Notes under the pieces: model-generated | Databases searched by the model: none | What the model saw: the letters and a program-made list of their open reading frames with translations, nothing else | Told to the model about the DNA's origin: nothing | DNA from: an uncultured Actinomycetes bacterium | GTDB lineage: Bacteria; Actinomycetota; Actinomycetes; Nanopelagicales; Nanopelagicaceae | Direction: 5' to 3' | Assembly (NCBI GenBank): GCA_903827945.1 | Contig: CAIKKN010000031.1 | Location: forward strand, 1-64,000 | DNA length: 64,000 bases | Translations under genes and position numbers: made by a program | Shown: piece by piece, positions 35,770 through 44,964 of the stretch | Numbering within the stretch: the first letter of the stretch is position 1 | Layout: the number at the start of each line of letters is the position of its first letter

Positions 35770-36546
35770 TTAATGTGGCTTGCGACGCCTAAAAGCAGGA
35801 TGAAGACCGCCAGCGATAGCCGCCGCTCGGTTAATCACAGGCGCGACAATCGTCTTAAACCAGCGTCCGCGACGGAAATCATAAATTGGCCAAGTGTCTT
35901 TAGCAGCGCGAATTCTCAACAAGGCATCCGGATTGATTACGCAAGGCTTACCCACGGCCTCAAGTAATGGAATGTCATTATGGCTATCTGAATAACCATA
36001 AGAATTTGTTAAATCGATATTGTTGGAGAGCGCAAGAGCCTTAATGGCGCGAGCTTTTTCACTTCCATGGAGTAACTTGCCATTAATTTTTCCGGTGTAT
36101 TCACCGCTAATTTCTTCTGCGCACGTTCCGAGCGCTCCGGTAAATCCAAGTCGTTTTGCAATGAGATTGGCAATTTCTACAGGAGTAGCGCTCACGAGCC
36201 ATACCTCTTCATCGCGCTGCAAATGCTCTTGAGCTATTTCAAGAGTTCCTTGCCAAAGGGCGGGGGATACATAACGATCATAAACATCATTACCCATCTC
36301 AAGGAGTTCTTGGACATTATGTCCTGCCACCACTCGAAGGGCTGCGCTTTGAATTCGATCGACCTCTTCCTGGTTGCGCTCGCCAACAAGTTGATAGCGC
36401 AAATTTGCGAGAACAAAAGCGGCGATATCGCGCTTATTGAAGAAGCCTCTCTGATACATGCCTTTACTTAGAAAATAGAGCGAAGAGCCTCTAATCAAAG
36501 TGTTGTCTATATCAAAAAAGGCCGCTCGCTTGGGTTGGAGAGCCAT
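35770..36546 (-). CDS. HAD-superfamily phosphatase (HAD-IB, SerB-like)
   Basis: The 258-residue protein has the HAD motif I FFDIDNTLIRGSS near the N-terminus, motif II VSATP, and motif IV GYSDSHNDIPLLEAVG. An alpha-helical cap lies between motifs I and II, as in HAD-IB enzymes. A C-terminal extension of about 40 residues with RRGRWFKTIVAPVINRAAA may associate with membrane. Many actinobacterial homologues are annotated as phosphoserine-phosphatase-like; the substrate here is undetermined. Confidence 0.87.
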   Translation of the reverse strand: MALQPKRAAFFDIDNTLIRGSSLYFLSKGMYQRGFFNKRDIAAFVLANLRYQLVGERNQEEVDRIQSAALRVVAGHNVQELLEMGNDVYDRYVSPALWQGTLEIAQEHLQRDEEVWLVSATPVEIANLIAKRLGFTGALGTCAEEISGEYTGKINGKLLHGSEKARAIKALALSNNIDLTNSYGYSDSHNDIPLLEAVGKPCVINPDALLRIRAAKDTWPIYDFRRGRWFKTIVAPVINRAAAIAGGLHPAFRRRKPH

Positions 36547-36559
36547 GTTGGCAAGCCTA
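36547..36559 (-). promoter_or_regulatory. Leaderless-type promoter of the HAD phosphatase gene
   Basis: On the minus strand TAGGCT (36554-36559) precedes the ATG by seven bases. Confidence 0.55.
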
Positions 36560-36597
36560 GCGATTGTGGGTGGAAAACCCAGGTCATTCCGCTGCTT

Positions 36598-36609
36598 TAT
36601 GCTTCTCTT
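36598..36609 (+). promoter_or_regulatory. Leaderless-type promoter of the histidine phosphatase gene
   Basis: TATGCT (36598-36603) followed by TCTCTT leads to the ATG at 36610, supporting that start over longer upstream versions of the frame. Confidence 0.55.
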
Positions 36610-37233
36610 ATGGGGTCAACCGTTCATGTAATGCGTCACGGTGAGGTATTTAACCCCGAAAAAATCTTGTATGGATTACAGCCTGGCTGGCATCTTTCCG
36701 AACGCGGCCATCAAATGGCAGGAGTCGTAGCTGAATGGTCGGAGCAATTTGATATCGGAGCTGTATTTGCCTCGCCTCTTCAACGGGCTCAAGAAACCGC
36801 GACTCCAGTTGCTCGCATTCATGGTTTGCAAATTACAACAGAAGAACGTCTGATCGAAGCAACAAATATTTTTGAAGGAAAGAAATTTGAATTGGGAAGT
36901 GGCGTCCTAAAGCACCCGAGTTCGTGGAAACATTTAACGCGTCCCTGGATTCCATCATGGGGTGAACCTTACGAAAAACAGATTTCCCGAATGCTTGCTG
37001 CAGTATTTGCAGCGCATGAATCTGCTGGACCTGGAAAAGATGCAATCTGTGTTTCACATCAACTTCCAATTTGGATATTGCGCTCAGCGGTCGAAGGTCG
37101 GCGTTTGCTACACGACCCACGAAACCGTGAATGCACCCTGGCTTCAGTTACAAGTTTTCATTTTGATGATGATGCGATGATTAGTGGAGTTACATACTCT
37201 GAACCAGCGAAAGCTCTTCTCCCCAACAAATGA
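36610..37233 (+). CDS. Histidine phosphatase / phosphoglycerate-mutase-like protein
   Basis: The 207-residue protein has the phosphohistidine motif VMRHGEVFNPEK at the N-terminus, the conserved ASPLQRAQETA segment and the second catalytic His in SHQLPIWILRS. This is the histidine phosphatase branch 1 fold. Cofactor-dependent phosphoglycerate mutases are longer; this one is more like a broad phosphatase. It is the first gene of the cytochrome c maturation cluster, overlapping the TlpA gene by four bases, the same order as in mycobacteria (gpm2-ccsX-ccdA-resB-ccsA). Confidence 0.88.
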   Translation: MGSTVHVMRHGEVFNPEKILYGLQPGWHLSERGHQMAGVVAEWSEQFDIGAVFASPLQRAQETATPVARIHGLQITTEERLIEATNIFEGKKFELGSGVLKHPSSWKHLTRPWIPSWGEPYEKQISRMLAAVFAAHESAGPGKDAICVSHQLPIWILRSAVEGRRLLHDPRNRECTLASVTSFHFDDDAMISGVTYSEPAKALLPNK

Positions 37234-37775
37234 AGTATTTAAAAGCCATCCTCATACTCCTTCCCATAGCCCTCTTAACCGCGTGCGCAGGCGGAGGCAC
37301 CTCCACACCAAGTGAGAGCGCTTTTGTTTCCGGCGATGGAGTCGCAATATATGTACAACCCGCAGATCGAAAACTAGCTCCGTCGTTAAATGGCGCGACG
37401 CTCTCTGGTCAGCAATTTATGTCAGGCTCAAAAGTGACTGTTGTGAATGTTTGGGCATCCTGGTGTTCACCTTGTCGCGCAGAAGCCCCCCTCTTGGAGG
37501 ATTTCGCTACAAAGCGAACTGATATTCAGTTTGTTGGAATATTGACTCGAGACAACACATCGGCAGCTCAAAGTTTTGTGAATCGCTTCAAGATTACGTA
37601 TCCAATTCTGACCGATGATGCGATTCTGGCAGGATTTCGAAGTTCGTTGATACCAAATGCAATTCCAACCACAATTATTATTGATAAAAATGGCCGGGTT
37701 GCTGTGCGAATCAGTGGACAAGTTACTTATGCGCTACTGGACAACATGATTAATAAGGTTGTGCAAAATGCATGA
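37230..37775 (+). CDS. TlpA/ResA-like thioredoxin-fold lipoprotein
   Basis: The 181-residue protein has a lipoprotein signal peptide with lipobox LTAC (Cys19). It then has a thioredoxin domain with the redox motif WCSPC in [15 protein letters not shown]. It is anchored outside the membrane and probably reduces the heme-binding cysteines of apocytochrome c, receiving electrons from CcdA. The ccdA start lies inside its last codons. Confidence 0.91.
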   Translation: MKYLKAILILLPIALLTACAGGGTSTPSESAFVSGDGVAIYVQPADRKLAPSLNGATLSGQQFMSGSKVTVVNVWASWCSPCRAEAPLLEDFATKRTDIQFVGILTRDNTSAAQSFVNRFKITYPILTDDAILAGFRSSLIPNAIPTTIIIDKNGRVAVRISGQVTYALLDNMINKVVQNA

Positions 37776-38499
37776 TTTTTTTGTCAACCAAGTATTTAGT
37801 GGCAATGTCTTGATTGCTATCGTGATTTCCTTCATCGCTGGACTTATTTCTTTCTTTTCTCCATGTGTTCTTCCACTTGTGCCTGGTTATCTATCGTATG
37901 CAGCTGGAATGACTGATGTTAAGAATCGAAGCCGGGTTGCACTAGGCGCAATTTTATTTGTGCTCGGATTCTCATTTCTCTTTATTTCATACGGTGCTCT
38001 CTTTGGATCACTTGGCTCGCATATTTCGGCAAATTCAAGAACAATCTCGATTGTCTTAGGTTTACTCACAATACTTATGGGAGTTGTTTTTCTATTTAGC
38101 CAGCGTTTTTATCGCTCATTTAAACCCACGTGGAAATCTAAAGCAGGACTTGCAGGAGCCCCACTCCTTGGATTCCTTTTTGGAGTTGGTTGGACGCCAT
38201 GTATCGGGCCAACGCTTGGTGCTGTTCAAGCACTTTCGTTTCAAAGTTCTAGCGCTCTTCGTGGGGCAATTCTCTCTGTCGCATATTGCATCGGGCTTGG
38301 CCTGCCTTTTATTTTTGTAGGAATCTTTTTCGATCAATCAGCAAAATTGCGAAGATTTCTATCAAGACGTGGAAACTTAATTACAAAGGTTGGCGGCGCA
38401 TTTCTAATATTGATTGGAATCCTGCAAGTTACAGGGGAGTGGGATTCGATTATGAATTCCTTGCGTAGCCTTGTTTCAGGATTCATTCCGGTGGTCTGA
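37768..38499 (+). CDS. ccdA: Cytochrome c biogenesis thiol transporter CcdA
   Basis: The 243-residue protein has six membrane segments. The two functional cysteines are in [16 protein letters not shown] and [16 protein letters not shown], the DsbD/CcdA signature. It passes reducing equivalents from cytoplasmic thioredoxin to the TlpA/ResA-like protein. I chose ATG 37768 (MHDFF); a TTG three codons earlier is also in frame. It overlaps the upstream gene by eight bases and resB by one. Confidence 0.94.
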   Translation: MHDFFVNQVFSGNVLIAIVISFIAGLISFFSPCVLPLVPGYLSYAAGMTDVKNRSRVALGAILFVLGFSFLFISYGALFGSLGSHISANSRTISIVLGLLTILMGVVFLFSQRFYRSFKPTWKSKAGLAGAPLLGFLFGVGWTPCIGPTLGAVQALSFQSSSALRGAILSVAYCIGLGLPFIFVGIFFDQSAKLRRFLSRRGNLITKVGGAFLILIGILQVTGEWDSIMNSLRSLVSGFIPVV

Positions 38500-39962
38500 T
38501 GAGAGAAATATCAAACGAACTACCTTTGGGCGGAATCGCACTTTTTCGATGGGTTTGGCGTCAATTAACAAGTATGCGAACAGCGCTCTTTTTATTGATG
38601 TTGTTAGGGATTGGCTCTATCCCTGGTTCGTTATTTCCGCAGCGAACTCAGAATCCGATGAAAGTACGGGAATATTTGGCTTCACATGGTTCAGTTGGTA
38701 CTTGGCTAGATCGTTTCAAGTTCTTCGATGTGTACAGCTCGCCTTGGTTTAGCGCTATTTATTTACTTTTATTTATTTCATTAATCGGCTGCGTTCTTCC
38801 TCGAACACTTGAACATCTTCGCGCGATAGGTAAGACACCTCCACTTACTCCACGAAATCTTGATCGCATGGAAGGCCACCTAGTTTTGAGTGCCGGAGAT
38901 CTTGATAAAGCTGAAGCATGGCTCCGAAAGAAGCGCTTTCGAATTCGAAGAGATGAATTCTCCATTTCTGCGGAGAAAGGGTATTCGCGCGAAACTGGAA
39001 ATTTACTTTTCCATCTATCCCTAATACTTATATTAGTAGCCGTAGGCGTTGGCTCCCTTCTTGGATCAAAAGGGGAAGCAATTGTTAATGTTGGTGAAAG
39101 ATTCATTAACACTCCAACATCGTATGACAGTCTTGCTTTTGGAAAATTTCAATCTGATCAATCAATGCAGTCTTTCTCTCTGAGAGTTACCGATTTTTCA
39201 GCGAAATATGACCCAGCAACAAATGCACCACAGGATTACACGCTGACTGTTGCGGCTTCACATCCAATTGGAAGCGTCGAGAAGAAAATTATTATCAAAG
39301 TGAATAGCCCACTCACTTATGGAAATACGAAAATCTATTTGCAAGCAAATGGATACTCTCCAGTCGTCACTGTCCGAGATAAGTCAGGGGCAATCTCGTT
39401 TCATGGACCCGTAACTTTCTTGCCTCAAGATGCAAACTTAACTTCGATTGGCGCGATTAAAGTCCCAGATATGAATCCACAAATTGGTTTTGTCGGATCA
39501 TTTATTCCTACTTACGATAGGAATTCCAAACGAGGTGCATTCTCTGCATTCCCAGAAGTCTTGGATCCGCGGCTCCTATTGTCGGCATGGAAGGGAAACC
39601 TTGGCCTTGACACGGGAATCCCACAATCGGTTTACAGATTAGATACTTCCAAGATGGAGCGAATCGCACTCAAGCAATTAGCGATTGGGGAGACTTTGAA
39701 TTTTGGTGAGGGCTCCATCACATTTGATGGTTGGCGTGCGTGGGTAAATCTTCAAATAGTTGATGATCCAGGCAAGCTTTACGCACTAACAGGAGCAATT
39801 TTGGCTATCTTCGGGCTGCTGCTCTCCCTCTTTACAAGACAACGAAGGATTTGGGTGAAGAGCAGTAATCAGGTAGAAATAGCGGGCCTTGCAAAGAACA
39901 GTGCTCCAGGTTTAAGCGACGAACTCACTCAATTAAAGAAGTGGATGGAAGATGAGCTCTAG
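38499..39962 (+). CDS. resB: Cytochrome c biogenesis protein ResB
   Basis: The 487-residue protein has membrane helices near residues 24-42, 84-100 and 165-185 and one near the C-terminus (430-450). A large extracytoplasmic domain of about 235 residues lies between the third and fourth. The N-terminal MRTALFLLMLLGIGSIPGSLFPQR segment is diagnostic for ResB/Ccs1. With CcsB it forms the system II heme export and ligation complex. Confidence 0.94.
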   Translation: MREISNELPLGGIALFRWVWRQLTSMRTALFLLMLLGIGSIPGSLFPQRTQNPMKVREYLASHGSVGTWLDRFKFFDVYSSPWFSAIYLLLFISLIGCVLPRTLEHLRAIGKTPPLTPRNLDRMEGHLVLSAGDLDKAEAWLRKKRFRIRRDEFSISAEKGYSRETGNLLFHLSLILILVAVGVGSLLGSKGEAIVNVGERFINTPTSYDSLAFGKFQSDQSMQSFSLRVTDFSAKYDPATNAPQDYTLTVAASHPIGSVEKKIIIKVNSPLTYGNTKIYLQANGYSPVVTVRDKSGAISFHGPVTFLPQDANLTSIGAIKVPDMNPQIGFVGSFIPTYDRNSKRGAFSAFPEVLDPRLLLSAWKGNLGLDTGIPQSVYRLDTSKMERIALKQLAIGETLNFGEGSITFDGWRAWVNLQIVDDPGKLYALTGAILAIFGLLLSLFTRQRRIWVKSSNQVEIAGLAKNSAPGLSDELTQLKKWMEDEL

Positions 39963-40842
39963 ACAGTTTGCTTACCTATCAAACTACGCGATCTATTCTG
40001 CGATGTTTGTTTACACAATCGCTTTCTTTTCGCATGCAGTAGAAGTTGCTTTCTCGGTTCGCCATGCAGAAGATTCAACAAAATTTGAATTTGCTAAGAC
40101 TGATAAGGCCGGTCGTATCGGCACGGCAATGATGATTCTTGCGCAAATCTTTTTAACCTCAGGTGTACTTTTCCGCGGACTCTCTGCGCATCGAGCACCG
40201 TGGGGAAATATGTACGAGTTCTCAATCACAGGCGCAATGGCATTTTCGGGTGCTTATCTCTTTTCTTTAATTAAATATAAATTGCGTTGGCTTGGGCTGC
40301 CAGTTTCGACCGCGGTGCTTTTGACTCTTGGCACGGCAGTTGCTGTTCTCTACCGACCAAGTGCGCCTCTTGTTCCAGCTTTGAAATCTACATGGTTAAT
40401 AATTCATGTATCTGCTGCGATTGTTTCTGGCGGAGTCTTCCTTCTTGCAAACACAATTGCTGCTACTTATTTAATACTCGATCGGATCGAATCGCGTGGT
40501 GAGCGAAACGCTTGGGCGAAGAAACTCCCAAGTCTTGAATATCTTGATCAACTTTCTTATCGACTCGTTGCTTTTGTATTTCCTCTTTGGACTTTTGCCG
40601 TCATCGCAGGAGCAATTTGGGCTGAATCGGCTTGGGGTCGATATTGGGGATGGGATCCAAAAGAGACCTGGGCATTCATAACCTGGATCGCTTATGCTGC
40701 ATATTTACATGCACGAGTAACAGTTGGATGGCGTGGGCGCCGAGCAGCATGGCTCTGTTTATTTGCTGGGTCTACATTCTTATTTAATTATGTATATGTA
40801 AATATCTGGGGCACAGGCCGCCACACTTACTCGGGGCTTTAA
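39952..40842 (+). CDS. ccsB: Cytochrome c biogenesis protein CcsB (CcsA/ResC type)
   Basis: The 296-residue protein has about eight membrane helices. The tryptophan-rich heme-binding WWD-type loop appears as WGRYWGWDPKETWAFITW, and conserved His residues lie in IIHVSAAIVSGG and HARVTVGWRG. It is the heme-handling partner of ResB and overlaps it by 11 bases. It ends ten bases before the end of the convergent PLDc_N gene. Confidence 0.95.
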   Translation: MSSRQFAYLSNYAIYSAMFVYTIAFFSHAVEVAFSVRHAEDSTKFEFAKTDKAGRIGTAMMILAQIFLTSGVLFRGLSAHRAPWGNMYEFSITGAMAFSGAYLFSLIKYKLRWLGLPVSTAVLLTLGTAVAVLYRPSAPLVPALKSTWLIIHVSAAIVSGGVFLLANTIAATYLILDRIESRGERNAWAKKLPSLEYLDQLSYRLVAFVFPLWTFAVIAGAIWAESAWGRYWGWDPKETWAFITWIAYAAYLHARVTVGWRGRRAAWLCLFAGSTFLFNYVYVNIWGTGRHTYSGL

Positions 40843-40852
40843 TAGCTACAAA

Positions 40853-41119
40853 TTAAAGTTTACGTAAGAAATCTGGGTCATCGTCCGGAGGAATAATCCT
40901 TGGCTTTTGCCCGTATCCGCGGCCCTTTCCCTGAGTTCTTGGACGACCGATAAAAATCCACATGACTGCACCGAAGCCACCGAAGAGCAAAATGAGGACG
41001 AGCCAAGCCCATTTTGGAAGTTTTCGAACTTGTTCTTGATCAGTTCGTGCGCAATCAAACAATGAGTAAAGCTGAAGAATGATTGAAATGATGAGTATGA
41101 ATGCGTCAACTTTTATCAT
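40853..41119 (-). CDS. Small membrane protein with PLDc_N domain
   Basis: The 88-residue protein has two membrane helices (about 5-23 and 38-57) separated by the conserved DCARTDQEQVRKLPKWAW segment, which matches the phospholipase D N-terminal membrane domain found as a stand-alone protein in actinobacteria. It has no HKD catalytic motif, so it is not a phospholipase. The charged C-terminal tail is rich in Gly, Arg and Asp. The function is unknown. It has its own leaderless-type promoter and lies downstream of menA. Confidence 0.82.
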   Translation of the reverse strand: MIKVDAFILIISIILQLYSLFDCARTDQEQVRKLPKWAWLVLILLFGGFGAVMWIFIGRPRTQGKGRGYGQKPRIIPPDDDPDFLRKL

Positions 41120-41131
41120 GGGGTTACTTTA
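41120..41131 (-). promoter_or_regulatory. Leaderless-type promoter of the PLDc_N gene
   Basis: On the minus strand TAAAGT (41126-41131) is six bases before the ATG. The 17-base gap to menA shows no Shine-Dalgarno sequence. Confidence 0.55.
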
Positions 41132-41136
41132 ATCCT

Positions 41137-42006
41137 TTATATGACCAGAGCGATTGCAAGTGTTGTGGATAGAAGAAGTTGCAGGCGTCCAGTCTTGCCT
41201 AAGAGTGGAATCAATTCCACTCCCCGTGCACCCTTGTTAATAGCGCGCGATATTTGAAGAGTTATCGGAAGCAGAGCGAGGGAAGCCACTGCCCATGGAG
41301 TTACTAGAGCCCCCAGCAAACTTGAGAGGTGAGCGGCCCCAAGAAGTGAATTAAAGAAGAAACGAGCACGCTTATCGCCCATTCGGACAGCGAGCGTTCT
41401 CTTCCCTACGATTTCGTCTTTTGGCAGATCGCGTAAATTGTTAATTGCAAGAATTGCGCAAGAAAGGGAACCTACAGGAATAGAAAATAGAAGAGCTTTC
41501 CAAGAGAAACTTTCTGTTGAAACATAGAACGTACCAACCGTTGCAACGATTCCAAAGAACAAAAAGACTGAAATTTCTCCAAATCCTCTATAGCCGTATG
41601 GTTTGGAACTTCCTGTATACGTCCAAGCTGCGATGATAGAAATAATTCCCACAAGGATCAGGAGATAGGAGGTCCTTGTTGAAAGAATAGAACCAGCTAT
41701 TGCTGATACCCCAAAGGAAATAAAAGCAGCGTTCTTTACTGCCGAAGCAGATGCCAGACCACTTCCGACTAAGCGGATAGGGCCAACACGTTGCTGGTCG
41801 GTTCCCTTAACTCCATCTGAATAATCATTTGCGTAGTTGACGGCTATTTGAAGAGCAAGACTCACGACTAAAGCTAGGAAGGCGTTGAGATAACTTACGT
41901 TATGGCCGATTCGATATGCCAAAGCCGTCCCGACGAGAACAGGGGAGATGGCGGCGGGAAGAGTGCGAGGGCGTGCGCCAGCAATCCATTTAGAAGCTGA
42001 ATTCAT
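41137..42006 (-). CDS. menA: 1,4-dihydroxy-2-naphthoate polyprenyltransferase
   Basis: The 289-residue UbiA-family membrane enzyme attaches the isoprenoid tail to 1,4-dihydroxy-2-naphthoate, giving demethylmenaquinone. The first Asp-rich motif is NYANDYSDGVKGTDQQR, and the second is NNLRDLPKDEIVGKRTLAVRMG. It starts at the base where menE ends (one-base overlap), so menE and menA are co-transcribed. Confidence 0.95.
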   Translation of the reverse strand: MNSASKWIAGARPRTLPAAISPVLVGTALAYRIGHNVSYLNAFLALVVSLALQIAVNYANDYSDGVKGTDQQRVGPIRLVGSGLASASAVKNAAFISFGVSAIAGSILSTRTSYLLILVGIISIIAAWTYTGSSKPYGYRGFGEISVFLFFGIVATVGTFYVSTESFSWKALLFSIPVGSLSCAILAINNLRDLPKDEIVGKRTLAVRMGDKRARFFFNSLLGAAHLSSLLGALVTPWAVASLALLPITLQISRAINKGARGVELIPLLGKTGRLQLLLSTTLAIALVI

Positions 42007-43094
42007 TAAACAATCTTCTCAAATAATTCTCGAAGTTTCTTCCTATCTGGCTTACCGATTGAAATAAGTGGGATTTCTTTATTGAAGAGCAGTTCTTTTG
42101 GAACAGCGTGCCCGCCGAACTCAACACGGAGGGAGTCCTTAATTAAATTTGCATCCATCGATCCATCCACCACAAGTACTAATTTTTCTCCCCATTCTTT
42201 ATCAGGTAGAGAAAGGCTTGCAAATCGTTGACGAGGAAATTTTTCATGGAGGAAATTGTCGATGACGGATAGAGAAATCTTTTTTCCTCCGGAATTAATT
42301 TGATCATCAAGTCGACCCGAGACTATTAACTTTCCATCCCTTATTTCTCCACTATCACTTGTCACAAACCATTCACCAACCGTTACTTCATTCCAAAGTT
42401 CTGGAGCATTCAAATATCCAATTGCTTGCATTGGGCCGGATAGTTCGATGGCCCCTTCGCTATTAATTTGAACTTGCACACCTTCAAGGGCAATATCGTT
42501 ATAGATACACCCACCGCTCATTTCAGACATTCCATATGTGGTAACTGGATTAATTCCAGCATTTCGAGCTTGTTCAAGAAGTGCACTACTTGACGCAGCT
42601 CCACCAACAAGAACAGCTTTTGCTGCTTGTAAATGTTTAAGTAATTTCTCTTCTCCATGGAGTGCTCTATGAAGTTGGGTTGGGACTATTGCCGTAAATT
42701 CTGCATCAACATTCATGTCAACCGGGTCGGTGCCTAACTCAATTGCACGAACCAAAACGTTAATACCTGCGATATGCGTAATAGGAAGGAGCAGTGACCA
42801 ACGTTGGCCACTCGTTGCACCAAGAAATTTATGTGAAGCTCGCGCACTTGAAATGAGTGCTTCGGCGGAGAGCGCAACATCTTTGGGTTGACCAGATGAT
42901 CCACTTGTCGGAATGACTACAGCGCAATGAGAGGGAACTGATTCCCGTGTGGTCTGACCAACCGTTATTGCCGGCCCTGTTCCCTTGAGGGCGGCCTTTA
43001 GTGCCTCCAGTACCTGTGGTATTTCCCACTCAGGCGTTATGTGGAGCAGCTCTCGTGAAGAGTGCGATGGTTCGAATTGTGAAAAGTTATCCAT
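42006..43094 (-). CDS. menE: o-succinylbenzoate-CoA ligase
   Basis: The 362-residue adenylate-forming enzyme activates o-succinylbenzoate with CoA. The AMP-binding P-loop PTSGSSGQPKD is at residues 62-72. Further core segments are TYGMSEMSGG and the hinge region VSGRLDDQINSGGKKIS, with the catalytic Lys in GKPDRKKL near the C-terminus. It is short for the superfamily, as is usual for actinobacterial MenE. It is divergent from menB with 20 bases between start codons. Confidence 0.93.
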   Translation of the reverse strand: MDNFSQFEPSHSSRELLHITPEWEIPQVLEALKAALKGTGPAITVGQTTRESVPSHCAVVIPTSGSSGQPKDVALSAEALISSARASHKFLGATSGQRWSLLLPITHIAGINVLVRAIELGTDPVDMNVDAEFTAIVPTQLHRALHGEEKLLKHLQAAKAVLVGGAASSSALLEQARNAGINPVTTYGMSEMSGGCIYNDIALEGVQVQINSEGAIELSGPMQAIGYLNAPELWNEVTVGEWFVTSDSGEIRDGKLIVSGRLDDQINSGGKKISLSVIDNFLHEKFPRQRFASLSLPDKEWGEKLVLVVDGSMDANLIKDSLRVEFGGHAVPKELLFNKEIPLISIGKPDRKKLRELFEKIV

Positions 43095-43109
43095 GACCCC
43101 CGTAGGCTA
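43095..43109 (-). promoter_or_regulatory. Minus-strand promoter of menE-menA
   Basis: On the minus strand TAGCCT (43104-43109) lies nine bases before the menE ATG. It occupies the same bases as the menB -10, because the core TAGGCTA reads as a -10 on both strands. Confidence 0.5.
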
Positions 43110-43114
43110 CCTCT
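43103..43114 (+). promoter_or_regulatory. Leaderless-type promoter of menB
   Basis: TAGGCT (43103-43108) is followed by ACCTCT and the ATG at 43115. No Shine-Dalgarno sequence can fit. Confidence 0.6.
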
Positions 43115-43993
43115 ATGAGCAAGCCAATAAAACGAGAATTTGGTAGCCGCACGATTCCTGCATGGGAAATAGGTGCTGGTGGCGAAGGTTTCAAGGATAT
43201 TACTTACTTAGTTGCTGAAGGCATGGCAAAAATTACGATTAATCGCCCAGAAGTTCGAAATGCTTTTCGTCCCGAGACTCTCTCGGAATTACGAATTGCT
43301 TTTGATTTGGCCCGTGATGATGATCAGGTCGGCGTAATTATTTTTACCGGAGCGGGGGATGAAGCCTTCTGTTCTGGCGGAGACATAAATGTTCGTGGTG
43401 ATGACGGCTACATAGGTTCTGATGCACTTGGTAAGAAAGGCATTGGACGTTTAAATGTTCTAGATCTTCAAGTACAAATTCGCAGAACACCAAAACCTGT
43501 TATTGCAATGGTTGCCGGTTGGGCGATAGGTGGAGGTCACGTACTCCATGTTGTCTGCGATTTAACAATTGCTGCTGAAAACGCAAAATTTGGGCAGACG
43601 GGTCCAATGGTTGGATCTTTCGATGGAGGTTACGGTGCTGGATTGTTAGCAGCCCACATTGGACAGAAGAAAGCTCGCGAAATTTGGTTTCTTGCACGAC
43701 AGTACGATGCGCAAGAAGCTCTGGATATGGGTCTTGTTAATACGGTTGTTCCACTTTCAGAGTTAGAAGCGGAAACCGTCTCATGGTCCCGAGAAATTTT
43801 GAAACACTCGCCAATGGCTCTTCGATTATTGAAAGCCGGGTTAAACGCGGCAGATGATGGACTTGCAGGAGTGCAACAACTTGCAGGTGACGCCACACTT
43901 CTTTTCTATTTAACAGAAGAAGGACAAGAAGGGCGTAACGCTTTCAAAGAAAAGCGCGAACCTGATTTTGGAAAGTTTCCAAAGCGTCCATAA
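43115..43993 (+). CDS. menB: 1,4-dihydroxy-2-naphthoyl-CoA synthase
   Basis: The 292-residue crotonase-fold enzyme closes the second ring of the naphthoquinone. The oxyanion-hole and active-site loop is [15 protein letters not shown] (86-99). The [17 protein letters not shown] segment is diagnostic for MenB. The N-terminal 25 residues are an extension before the fold. It is the first gene of a menB-menC-menD unit. Confidence 0.96.
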   Translation: MSKPIKREFGSRTIPAWEIGAGGEGFKDITYLVAEGMAKITINRPEVRNAFRPETLSELRIAFDLARDDDQVGVIIFTGAGDEAFCSGGDINVRGDDGYIGSDALGKKGIGRLNVLDLQVQIRRTPKPVIAMVAGWAIGGGHVLHVVCDLTIAAENAKFGQTGPMVGSFDGGYGAGLLAAHIGQKKAREIWFLARQYDAQEALDMGLVNTVVPLSELEAETVSWSREILKHSPMALRLLKAGLNAADDGLAGVQQLAGDATLLFYLTEEGQEGRNAFKEKREPDFGKFPKRP

Positions 43994-43998
43994 TTAGA

Positions 43999-44964
43999 AT
44001 GAACTCTTTCCCTTCTGAAGTATTCGAAGACTTCAAAGTTGTTGCCATCCCAACAACGACCAGTTTCCGTGGGATCAAAATGCGCGAAGCCGCTATATTT
44101 CGCGGCTCAGAAGGCTGGAGTGAATTTTCACCATTCTTGGAGTACGAAAAACTTGAAGCATCCACTTGGTTGCGCGCAGCACTTGAAGGCGCGAATACTC
44201 CATGGCCACACCTTTTTAGACGCTCAGTTGCCGTCAATGCAACGCTTCCAAGCGTTCCTGTAGAAAAAGTTGCTGGAGTTTTACATAATTTCGAAGGTTG
44301 CACCACAGTGAAAATCAAAGTGAATGATTTTCTCAGCGGTGCAGAGCTAGTTGAAGAGACGCTCAATGTCATACCAAACGCAAAAATTCGCCTAGATGTA
44401 AATGGCTCATGGTCGCTAGAAGACGCCCTTCTTTACCTTTACGATTTCAATCTCCGATTCGGTAATGTTTTTGAATACATCGAGCAACCGTGCTTAGATA
44501 TTGAAGATCTAGCGGCGCTGAAATCCGAAATTCCCATGAAGATTGCTGTAGATGAGTCGATTCGTAAGAATTTAGGGAGCGATTTTTCGCAGTTAGAAAA
44601 ATCAGCAGACGTGGTAATTATCAAATGGGCACCAACTGGTGGTTTTGCTGCTTCACATGAAATTGCTCGCCAAGCTGGATTGCCGGTGGTTGTCTCAAGT
44701 GCGTTGGATACTGGAATCGGGATATCACACTCACTTGCCCTCGCCGCATCATTTGAAAAATTGGATTTTGCCTGTGGGCTTGGGACCGTTGCCCTTTTGG
44801 AATCCGATATCTGCAACCCAGCCCTTCTTCCGCGCGGTGGATTCATGAGCGTTGAGCAACGGGAGCCAAATTTTGCATTGGTGGAAAAATATAAAGCGAG
44901 TGAAGAAAGAGAAAATTGGTGGAAGAATCGCGTGACGCAGATTTGGAAGGAGTGGAACTTGTGA
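43999..44964 (+). CDS. menC: o-succinylbenzoate synthase
   Basis: The 321-residue enolase-superfamily enzyme dehydrates SHCHC to o-succinylbenzoate. The catalytic lysine region is TVKIKV, the metal ligands are in RLDVNGSW, EQPCLD and VDESI, and the second Lys is in VVIIKWAPTGG. It is divergent from classical E. coli MenC but matches the actinobacterial form. It is five bases after menB and overlaps menD by four. Confidence 0.93.
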   Translation: MNSFPSEVFEDFKVVAIPTTTSFRGIKMREAAIFRGSEGWSEFSPFLEYEKLEASTWLRAALEGANTPWPHLFRRSVAVNATLPSVPVEKVAGVLHNFEGCTTVKIKVNDFLSGAELVEETLNVIPNAKIRLDVNGSWSLEDALLYLYDFNLRFGNVFEYIEQPCLDIEDLAALKSEIPMKIAVDESIRKNLGSDFSQLEKSADVVIIKWAPTGGFAASHEIARQAGLPVVVSSALDTGIGISHSLALAASFEKLDFACGLGTVALLESDICNPALLPRGGFMSVEQREPNFALVEKYKASEERENWWKNRVTQIWKEWNL

